Assembly (NCBI GenBank): GCA_016708345.1
Contig: JADJFX010000020.1
Span: 14,101 to 78,100, forward strand
Length of the DNA stretch: 64,000 nucleotides
Direction of reading: 5' to 3'
From: Candidatus Rhodoferax bjergmarkensis
GTDB taxonomy: Bacteria > Pseudomonadota > Gammaproteobacteria > Burkholderiales > Burkholderiaceae_C
Position numbers and translations under genes: made by a program. Below are positions 8,455 through 15,456 of the stretch, in pieces. How positions within the stretch are numbered: position 1 is the first letter of the stretch; each line of letters begins with the position of its first letter. Below the pieces are notes generated by a model. That model had not been told where the DNA came from. It did not search any database and worked only from the letters and a program-made list of their open reading frames with translations.

Positions 8455-9405
8455 CTAGGCTGGCAACAGCGCAACACTGACTTGCGCACGCTCGGGCGCT
8501 GACCATCCTAGGTGGCGACGTCTGTGTCGTACCCAGGGCAGAAACCAATCGTCGCTGCCCGCCCGCTCCTGCAGCCATACGGCCAACTCCGGCGATCGTT
8601 CATTCAGCAGGAAGGCGGTCCGTGCAGCGGGCTGTGCGGCGTAACGCCGATTGCGGAAGCAGGCCGTCTGATCACAAGTCAGGCAGCCACGTGCTGTTGG
8701 CTTCGTTTCCTCTTTGGCACCTTGGGTTATCTGGTGTCTGCGCAGCATGCTGGGCGCAGTTGCGGATCGGACTCTTATGACAAGTTCGTCCTGCGTCAGT
8801 TGAACTTCCACGGTGAAGTCGAAGTCGGCCTGCAGCCGAAGATCGATGTAGTTCCACGCGACGGTTGCGTCTACGGAGTCACTTTTTCGTTGCTGCTCGA
8901 TCAATGCGCTATGACGGTGGTGTTCTACAAAGCGAATGCCTGCAATTGCTGCGACTTCTGCCAACGCATTCGATAACTGGCAAAGACCTCCGCCGACGAT
9001 CGGGACGACGCAGCCGTTGACGATTTCTCTACCCACGGCGTAGCCTTTTGACTTCACCGGCTTCCCCAGTTGAGACCAGAAACTCAGGACTTGGCCATTC
9101 AGCACTTCGATCCCGTCGAAGTGGCGTACAGCTACACGAAGATTCTGAACCTTGCCACAACGAAGAACGAATTCGTCTTCCCTGCCGTCCAGCCACAGCG
9201 CTGACCGATACTCAGCAACTATGGGCGCTTCAGCGGCTCGACCAGAAGGGCTTATTCGGGTAGGACCGTGAAACCAGTTTTTAGCCGAGCGCAGAACGAC
9301 ATGCGCCAGCACCTTGCAGGCGCGCCAAGCCGAGGCCAATCGAGTCGGCTCAACCCAAACCGCCGAGGTGGCAGCATGGCGTGGAGAATGGACGGGGGTC
9401 GACAC
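8455..9405 (-). CDS. VanW family protein
   Basis: 316 residues from a GTG at 9405. The VanW core is clear: LRVAVRHFDGIEVLNGQVLSFW, then VPIVGGGLCQLSNALAEVAAIAG, the glycine/cysteine signature of the family. After it comes a cysteine cluster (CLTCDQTACFR) usual in the proteobacterial branch. Molecular function is unknown; VanW is an accessory protein of vancomycin clusters but occurs widely elsewhere. It stops at TAG 8455-8457, and the same frame continues into a glycosyltransferase. Confidence 0.75.
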   Translation of the reverse strand: MSTPVHSPRHAATSAVWVEPTRLASAWRACKVLAHVVLRSAKNWFHGPTRISPSGRAAEAPIVAEYRSALWLDGREDEFVLRCGKVQNLRVAVRHFDGIEVLNGQVLSFWSQLGKPVKSKGYAVGREIVNGCVVPIVGGGLCQLSNALAEVAAIAGIRFVEHHRHSALIEQQRKSDSVDATVAWNYIDLRLQADFDFTVEVQLTQDELVIRVRSATAPSMLRRHQITQGAKEETKPTARGCLTCDQTACFRNRRYAAQPAARTAFLLNERSPELAVWLQERAGSDDWFLPWVRHRRRHLGWSAPERAQVSVALLPA

Positions 9406-9793
9406 GTTCGCGAGAATGAAAGGCAGCAGGAGATGAAAGTATTCAGATACTGAGGCCTCTTAACGAATAAAAGGGACTTCCTCGTCCTGAACTGTAGAAC
9501 TGCTGTGCTGCGGACATGGTTAATCCTGTCTCAAATTGTCACTCAACTGGTTGCGGATTTTGATCAAGTCTATCTGTTCGACATATGGCGAAAGCGAACA
9601 GCGGTGCATGACATTGGCTGACGATGCTTGGTTTTGGTCCGCTGCAGCCGCAGCGAAGCTGACCCGGCGCAGGTCAACAGGCCTGCCGCCACTCCATCGT
9701 ACCGAACGATTAATTCCGAAATCCTGTGGGAGGTATGGCCACGTCTGTGTTACCCGAAAGCGGCCATTTTTGAACCACGCCACCGTCGGCCAC
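9406..9793. other. 388-bp gap with a mobile-element end
   Basis: No gene seen. Its 3-prime part (9747-9781) carries a 35-bp sequence that recurs at 54460-54494, suggesting the remnant of an insertion-sequence end between the VanW gene and the kinase gene. Confidence 0.5.
9747..9781. repeat. 35-bp dispersed repeat, copy 1
   Basis: It begins GTGTTACCCGAAA and ends TTTTTGAACCACGCC. It matches 54460-54494 at 31 of 35 positions in the same orientation. Both lie outside genes next to other element debris, so this is probably a terminal repeat of an insertion sequence whose body is gone. Family not assigned. Confidence 0.6.
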
Positions 9794-11626
9794 TCAAGCC
9801 TGCATCGAAATCCGCACCACATCCGGCCCATGGAAGTAGTGCAAGCCCGAAGGCAAGGCAAACATCCGGTGGTCTGGCGTCAGCGCGGTGTTTTGCACCA
9901 CTCTGCCCGCTTTCCCCGGCCTGTCGCTGAACACGAGCAGTTCGCCACTGGGGTGCACTTCCACGCCCACGCCCTGCTCGTTGACGGCCACATTAAGCAC
10001 AAGCTCGTCAGTGCGCTCGGCGGCGGTGATTTCAAAACCTTGCTGGGCACCGCTGCGGCTCAGGCTCAGGCGATAGGTTTGGCCGTCTGCGCGGGAGTAG
10101 GCCAGCGCCAGAACCTGCTCGGGTGAGACCATGAAGGCGTCCAGCAGTCGGTACGCAGCCAGCGCACTGGCCTTGGTGACATGGACGCTGTCGCCAGCGG
10201 GCAGCACCAGATACGGAGTACCCAGCGCATCGAATACGGCTATGTTGGCAAACAGGGTGGACGCTTGGGCCAGAAAGGGCCAGCTGGCGCGCACCGACAG
10301 CAAGGTTTGCGCGCCGAGCTGGTCCACGGCAATTTCGCTCAAGCCTTGGTCGCTGCTGGCGTTGACCGCAAAAAGTCGGTTGCCAAAGGCCAGCAGGTGC
10401 TGGGCCAGGCAGGGCAGGCTCCGGGCCTGCTGGGGCAACAGCGCTGCTGGGTCGCGCTCGGCGGGAACCCAGCGGCCGGTGATGCCGCTGGCGGGGCCGG
10501 CGGTATTCAGGGCTGCGTAGAACAACCCACCAAAGCAGCGCACCAGCGCGGCCTGCCCATGGCGCATGGCTTCCAGTTCGCTTGGAGCGAGGCTGGGCAG
10601 GTTTTGCTTGCGTTGCAAGTCAATGGCGCGCAGGCTGGCTTGACCGCTATGACTTTCTCGCCACAGCGCCACGCCACAGCCCAGCACCTGGACCACTTCG
10701 CCATCCAGATGCACCAACAGGTCGTGAACGAGCGTCTGGCTGGTGAACGGGGTGGCTGGCGTGCGCGCAAGTCTCGGTTGGCTCACGGCCACCGCGCGCG
10801 CTGCGAATACACCGGGTGGTGCGCTGCGCAGGCCGTGCTGGAAAACGTTGTGGTACCAGTCCAAAAGTGCGCCGGGCACCTGGCCATAGTCGCGCACGCC
10901 GGCGTTGACCGACACACGAGGGTCGAACACCGATGCATTGGCCAGCATGCGTGCTTGCAGATCACCGCGCTTGAAGTCGGGGTGCACACCTTTGTAAGGA
11001 TGGATGCCCACCAGCACCTGAAAGCTCACCACCGCCCAAGAGAACCAATCGGTCAGTGGCGTGAATCCCGTGCTGTGCACATCGCGGATGGAGGGCATGA
11101 TGGCGCTGGGCTGGTAGGGGCCAATCTGCCAACTGTCCACATCCAGCAGGCGCGGGGTGGTGCCGTCGGCTAGGTAATTCATTTCATTGGCATCCACCAG
11201 CACAGCGCCGATCTGGTGCGCGGCGATCACGGCTAGGCGCATGTTCTCCACCAGCGCCAGTGATTCTTTCAATCCAAAGTTGTTCGGGTCGCGCCACGCG
11301 TTGGTAAAGGTTTTGACCAAGGGCACGCCGCTGGCCTGGGGCATGTAAAAGCCCACCACCTCGTGCTGGGCGTCGTGCAGCACGTCGATGGGAGCGACGA
11401 TGTGCGGGTGGCGCAGGGTTTTGAGCAGGCTGAGTTTGGCTTCAATGCCCCGGGCGCGCGCTGCTGCAGGGTCGAGGTAGAGCTTGTAGACGTAGCCGCC
11501 CTTGGCGTAGAGCGAGCCTTCGCCGCCGGTGGCTAGGTAGTCGGTTTGTGCCAGGGTCACTTCGCCCTTGCCGGGCAGGATCACACGCTGAACCTGCTGT
11601 CCGCGAAGACTGAAACTGAAGTTCAT
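9794..11626 (-). CDS. Protein kinase of a TerY-P type triad
   Basis: 610 residues from the ATG at 11626, whose ATGA overlaps the stop of the PP2C gene. The N-terminal about 280 residues are a kinase-like domain: Gly-rich loop GGEGSLYAKGGYVYKLY with its lysine, a catalytic loop VLVDANEMNYL with Asp and Asn, and DVDSW in the DFG place. The C-terminal half is a long beta-rich region, possibly a propeller-like sensor. Together with the PP2C and vWA genes it matches the kinase-phosphatase-vWA triads described in Ter-linked stress systems. Here the triad sits behind a nicotinamidase gene. Confidence 0.75.
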   Translation of the reverse strand: MNFSFSLRGQQVQRVILPGKGEVTLAQTDYLATGGEGSLYAKGGYVYKLYLDPAAARARGIEAKLSLLKTLRHPHIVAPIDVLHDAQHEVVGFYMPQASGVPLVKTFTNAWRDPNNFGLKESLALVENMRLAVIAAHQIGAVLVDANEMNYLADGTTPRLLDVDSWQIGPYQPSAIMPSIRDVHSTGFTPLTDWFSWAVVSFQVLVGIHPYKGVHPDFKRGDLQARMLANASVFDPRVSVNAGVRDYGQVPGALLDWYHNVFQHGLRSAPPGVFAARAVAVSQPRLARTPATPFTSQTLVHDLLVHLDGEVVQVLGCGVALWRESHSGQASLRAIDLQRKQNLPSLAPSELEAMRHGQAALVRCFGGLFYAALNTAGPASGITGRWVPAERDPAALLPQQARSLPCLAQHLLAFGNRLFAVNASSDQGLSEIAVDQLGAQTLLSVRASWPFLAQASTLFANIAVFDALGTPYLVLPAGDSVHVTKASALAAYRLLDAFMVSPEQVLALAYSRADGQTYRLSLSRSGAQQGFEITAAERTDELVLNVAVNEQGVGVEVHPSGELLVFSDRPGKAGRVVQNTALTPDHRMFALPSGLHYFHGPDVVRISMQA

Positions 11627-12531
11627 GGTGTGCCCTGCTCTAGTGCAGGCCCCCACGCTCCACCGATACGCGGGTCGCTGCCCCCCGCTGCTTCACCTTG
11701 GGGCGGCCCGGCGGTGAAGCCAATCAACGCTGCGATGGAAAAATCATCTTGCGGGATGTGGCCAGCTTTCTCCCACTGGGCCAGCGCTTTCAGGGTGCGG
11801 CGTTTGACAAAGCTGCCCTCGAAGTTCTTGAAGGCCAGACAAGTGGTGGCAACGTCCAGCGTTTTCAAACCGCTGATCTGGGCGATGCCGTCGCTGCAGA
11901 TGGTCAGCGCGCTGATGTGGGACAGCGGGAGGTCCACTGTCCAGCCGTTTAGAAATTGCTGCACCGGTATTTCGCGCGTGCTGCTGCCTGCGCCGGTGCT
12001 GTGGGTGGTGAGTTGCACGCTGGCCGATACTTTGGTGGCGGGCGATGCAAATTGAGCGGCCACCCCGGGCTGCAGGCAGTAGCCTAGGTAGTACGGCGCG
12101 TTGTCAGGCCAGGCAACGTCGGTGACCTGCACGCTACCATCCAGGCGGTGCAGGGCATAGGCACCGTCACCCGCCATGAAAAGCCTGACCGCGTTACCGT
12201 CGGCGCAGAACGTAACTATGCTGGCCAGATAGTCCTGCGGCGTGCCCCCCAGCGGCATGGCCAGCAGGCGCTGGCGGATGCGCTGCACAAACGCGGGCGT
12301 GAAACAGTCATCTAGGCTTGTGGTGTGTTGCAGCTCGGCTTCCATGCACAGCGCCAGCACGCGCGCGCCGAGGTCGGTGCGGGCGTTGGCAACGGAGCAG
12401 CCGTCGGTGACTATGCCGTACACGCGGCCATCTGGCAGCGTGCCCGACAGCGCATAGTCCTGGCAGGGCTCGCCAGCGCGGGCGTGCGAGCTGCCGATGC
12501 AAAAGTAGTGGTCTACGTGCTGGTGGTGCAT
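11623..12531 (-). CDS. PP2C-like protein phosphatase of the triad
   Basis: 302 residues. Metal-binding aspartates typical of PP2C are seen in GIVTDGCSVA (about 38-47), MAGDGAYAL (about 125-133) and TICSDGIAQI (about 214-223). The N-terminus FCIGSSHARAGEPCQDY fits the short entry strand of the TerY-associated PP2C group. It should remove phosphate from targets of the neighbouring kinase. It follows the vWA gene by 18 bp and overlaps the kinase gene by 4 bp, so the three are one operon. Confidence 0.8.
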   Translation of the reverse strand: MHHQHVDHYFCIGSSHARAGEPCQDYALSGTLPDGRVYGIVTDGCSVANARTDLGARVLALCMEAELQHTTSLDDCFTPAFVQRIRQRLLAMPLGGTPQDYLASIVTFCADGNAVRLFMAGDGAYALHRLDGSVQVTDVAWPDNAPYYLGYCLQPGVAAQFASPATKVSASVQLTTHSTGAGSSTREIPVQQFLNGWTVDLPLSHISALTICSDGIAQISGLKTLDVATTCLAFKNFEGSFVKRRTLKALAQWEKAGHIPQDDFSIAALIGFTAGPPQGEAAGGSDPRIGGAWGPALEQGTP

Positions 12532-12549
12532 GAGATATCCTGAGTCGAA

Positions 12550-13275
12550 TCAGAACACCAGCGGCTGGCTCGCGCCGCCGGTGCCCAGGCTTTGGGATTG
12601 GGCGGAGATGCTGCGCGAGACGAACTGGGCCAGTTGCGCCAGCTTGGTCGGCGTGGCGTCGCCCACGTCCACGTACTGGCTCAGGTCAGCGTCCATCTGG
12701 AAGGCCTGCAGCTCCTTTTTGTAGCGGCTGGCGTTAACGCCGACCAGAATGACGCTCAGCGACTCCAGCCACTCCTCGGACACGCCGCGCCGCACTTCGG
12801 CGGCCACCTCAGAAGGAGTGTGGTGCGAGCAGTTGTCGTCACCATCGGTGACCACCACCACCAGTCCATTGACGCTGAAATCCTGGTCGCTGAGCATGCG
12901 GGCGTAAGCATTGGTGGCCATGACGGCATTGCGGGTGGCGTCAAACAGCGCGGTCGAGCCACTGCAGCGCGAGGCGTGGTAGCCAGCGGGGTCCACGCGG
13001 GTGAGCTCGGTAAAGCCGTGTTCTTCGTCCACCCGTTCATTGAACTCGGTGCTGCGCAGCATCAGGTAGTCGGCACGCGGGCTGCGGTGGCAGGCCTCGA
13101 CCACGGCCTGCTTCATGGACAGCAGTTGCCGCTCAAAGCCGCTGACACTGCCGGTTTTATCAATGACCAAGGTCACCAGCGTGTATTCGGTCGAACCCAG
13201 CTTGTCGGGCCGCACGCCCGAAAAGGCGAAGTTGGCGATCTGGGTGGTTTGCATGTTGGCGTCCATCAGTTTCAT
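12550..13275 (-). CDS. vWA-domain protein (TerY-like) of the triad
   Basis: 241 residues from the ATG at 13275, with GGAG nine bases upstream; an upstream in-frame ATG at 13344 lacks such a site. One von Willebrand A domain fills the protein: strand LVTLVIDKTGSVSGF carries a D-x-T-x-S variant of the metal site, with STALFDAT and VVVTDGDDNCSHH supplying further ligands. In TerY-P triads the vWA protein acts as a metal-dependent scaffold and kinase target. First gene of the kinase/phosphatase set, 116 bp after the nicotinamidase gene. Confidence 0.8.
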   Translation of the reverse strand: MKLMDANMQTTQIANFAFSGVRPDKLGSTEYTLVTLVIDKTGSVSGFERQLLSMKQAVVEACHRSPRADYLMLRSTEFNERVDEEHGFTELTRVDPAGYHASRCSGSTALFDATRNAVMATNAYARMLSDQDFSVNGLVVVVTDGDDNCSHHTPSEVAAEVRRGVSEEWLESLSVILVGVNASRYKKELQAFQMDADLSQYVDVGDATPTKLAQLAQFVSRSISAQSQSLGTGGASQPLVF

Positions 13276-13391
13276 GTTCGTTCTCCAGTTGGTTGACGAG
13301 GGGGCAAATTTTTGGGCGCACTGACCCGCGCCGTGCATGCGCACGGCAAACGAGGTGCAAGGCGCTATCGGACAGGTCCGACGGGTGTTGG

Positions 13392-14246
13392 CTAGAGCAT
13401 GTAGTCGGTCGAGCGGGCCGTCTGCATGCCGCGCGCACTCATCTCGGCGACAAAGTCGCGGCCTAGCTGCTCGAAGCCGCCCACACTACTGCTGCAGTCG
13501 GTCAGCAGTACCAGCTTGGCGATGTTGTCTGCGCCAAAGTTGCTGGCGATGTCACGCACCGTGTTGGCCACGCAATGCGACAGCGCCTCACCGGCGACGA
13601 TGACCACATCAGCATCAGAGAGTGTGCGGATCAAGCGGCTGTTGAGCAGCGTGCCGGGGTCGCTGGGGTCGGGCACTTCGGCCTGCACGGCTGAGTAGTG
13701 CTCGGTGAAGGGGTTGGAGCCTTTGGTCACAAAGTCGACCACGTCGAGCTTTTTGCGTGCCCAGACGTTCAGCGACTGCGCCACGCTGGCATGCACGTTG
13801 TGGCCCCAGTGGCCAATCAGGCAGTGCTCTGGCCACACGACCAGAGCGTAGCGCTGCGCGGCATCCAACTGCTCCACATACTGGCGACTGCGCTCTTGCA
13901 ACAGCGGATTGCGCGAGCGCCACAGGCCGGCAGCCACGTCCTTGGCGGTGATGACAGTAAAGGGCGCAGGCGCTTGGCCTTTGTCATTTGTCCACCAAGT
14001 GGAGTGGGCAATGTCAATCGGGTTGTGCGAGTCGAGCGTGACGTGGATGTCAAACAGTTTGTCGCCCGCGCGCTCGATAAAGGCGGCCAGACGCTTCATG
14101 TCCTGATCCGCGCCGGCGACGGGCAAGGCCGGCGCTATGCTGCGGCCACCCGCCAGCGGATCTGCAGGCTGCTCGGCCTGCGGGATGTCGCAAAAATCGT
14201 TCTGCGGATCGATGATAAGCAGGTGGACTTGGGTGCTTGATTTCAT
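13392..14246 (-). CDS. Nicotinamidase-like cysteine hydrolase
   Basis: 284 residues, isochorismatase fold. The catalytic aspartate is in LLIIDPQNDFC (about 9-19), metal-ligand residues follow in HVTLDSHNPIDIAH, and the nucleophilic cysteine is in GEALSHCVANT (about 215-225). It would hydrolyse nicotinamide to nicotinate, the first step of the salvage route whose other enzymes (PncB, NadM, NadE) are encoded from 18.2 kb on. It is longer than E. coli PncA (about 213 residues) because of an extended middle region. Good ribosome site GGAG ahead of ATG 14246. It heads the vWA-PP2C-kinase operon and shares its promoter region with nrtR. Confidence 0.8.
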   Translation of the reverse strand: MKSSTQVHLLIIDPQNDFCDIPQAEQPADPLAGGRSIAPALPVAGADQDMKRLAAFIERAGDKLFDIHVTLDSHNPIDIAHSTWWTNDKGQAPAPFTVITAKDVAAGLWRSRNPLLQERSRQYVEQLDAAQRYALVVWPEHCLIGHWGHNVHASVAQSLNVWARKKLDVVDFVTKGSNPFTEHYSAVQAEVPDPSDPGTLLNSRLIRTLSDADVVIVAGEALSHCVANTVRDIASNFGADNIAKLVLLTDCSSSVGGFEQLGRDFVAEMSARGMQTARSTDYML

Positions 14247-14290
14247 GGCGAGGACTCCATTGGGGTGATTGATGGTGCAAGTCTAGTCCT

Positions 14291-14313
14291 GTTAATTGCA
14301 TTTTGCAAGTAAC
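14291..14313. promoter_or_regulatory. Candidate NrtR operator, box 1
   Basis: GTTAATTGCA-TTT-TGCAAGTAAC: 10-bp arms with one mismatch between the divergent nicotinamidase and nrtR genes. The core TGCA-N3-TGCA recurs in the palindrome at 18152-18178, in the other divergent promoter region of the cluster. Confidence 0.6.
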
Positions 14314-14426
14314 TAAATGAGTAACTATTGAAATTTTTTGCTTTTTACAATTCACTAACAAAAATCAAGAGGAAGCAGGAAAATCAAGGCGGATATTTTT
14401 TTGTTAAAAGCTAGAATGAAAAAACC

Positions 14427-15158
14427 ATGACCCAAACCAATCGAGACCGCAACATCATTGTCACCGTGGATGTTGTGCTATTTGCGCTGCACGACAAGCG
14501 GCTGCATGTTGTTCTGACGCGCCGCCCCCGTGAGCCCTATGCAGGTCAGTTGGCATTGCCCGGTGGCTACGTCCATCAGCAAGAAGACATCGACAGTCTG
14601 GCCGCTGCGGTGCGTGTGCTGCGCACCAAAACCGGCATTGCGCCGCCCTACCTGGAGCAGCTTTATAGTTTTGCCGATGGCGCGCGTGACCCGCGTGGCT
14701 GGTCGGTCAGCCTGGGGTACTTTGCACTGGTGGATGAATCGGTTCTGAGGGCCGCCCAATCGGTCGAACCGGGCTTTGGTTTTGAACTTTTCGATGTCAG
14801 CTCGGTGCCCCGCCTGTCTTTTGACCACAACCGGATTGTGGACGTTGCGCTGCAGCGCCTGCGCGACAAGAGTGCTTACTCCACCTTGCCCTGCTACCTG
14901 CTCCCCGAGCAATTCACGTTCGCGCAGGTGCATGAAACCTACGAGCACGTCATGGGTGTGGCGTTGGACAAAAGTGCATTCCGCCGCAAACTCACTGAAA
15001 TGGATGTGCTTGAAGAATGCAAAGGGCAGCGCGTGGGCGGCGCACACCGCCCGGCCCAACTATTTCGGGTCAAGACCGACCTTGCCCACCGGTTGCGATT
15101 GTTGGATCGACCGCTGGCAGTGCCAAATCCTGACAAAACGGCAACGGGACTGGCCTAA
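14427..15158 (+). CDS. nrtR: NrtR, Nudix-related regulator of NAD metabolism
   Basis: 243 residues. The N-terminal Nudix-like domain begins VDVVLFALHDKRLHVVL and has the family GGYVHQQEDIDSLAAA. The catalytic REUxEE positions are replaced (RVLRTKTG), as expected in NrtR, which binds ADP-ribose instead of cleaving it. The C-terminal part, from FTFAQVHETYEHV on, is the winged-helix DNA-binding domain. NrtR represses NAD salvage genes until ADP-ribose or related metabolites release it. It is divergent from the nicotinamidase gene over box 1. Confidence 0.9.
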   Translation: MTQTNRDRNIIVTVDVVLFALHDKRLHVVLTRRPREPYAGQLALPGGYVHQQEDIDSLAAAVRVLRTKTGIAPPYLEQLYSFADGARDPRGWSVSLGYFALVDESVLRAAQSVEPGFGFELFDVSSVPRLSFDHNRIVDVALQRLRDKSAYSTLPCYLLPEQFTFAQVHETYEHVMGVALDKSAFRRKLTEMDVLEECKGQRVGGAHRPAQLFRVKTDLAHRLRLLDRPLAVPNPDKTATGLA

Positions 15159-15456
15159 GCCAAGGGAAATCCTGTAAGTTTGGTGCCGTAGCCCAAATAT
15201 CGTCAAATCCAGACATGTTCAGTCTGAACCAAGGGGTTCGCTTAATCGGCAATCCAGCTTCCGACCCAGCCAGCAACAAGCCGTGCAAACGCACAATCGT
15301 CAAAAAACTGAGCCTAATTTTCAGGTCGTCATCGCGTTTTGCGGTCACGGCGATGGCCCCAGTGCGAGACTGTGTGCTGAAACAGCAAGCTCAGTTCGCT
15401 ACAAAAACAGGAGCTAGTGACGCAAGCTTAACAAGCGCTGGTGGCTATTTTTTCCT
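15159..15456. other. 298-bp gap between convergent genes
   Basis: No gene supported. It contains a perfect short palindrome GTTCAG-T-CTGAAC (15217-15229) not followed by a T run, so it is not clearly a terminator. Confidence 0.4.

Noticed and set aside
10181..11173. 330-codon frame opposite the kinase gene
   Set aside because: Shadow frame; the minus strand carries clear kinase motifs and operon overlaps.
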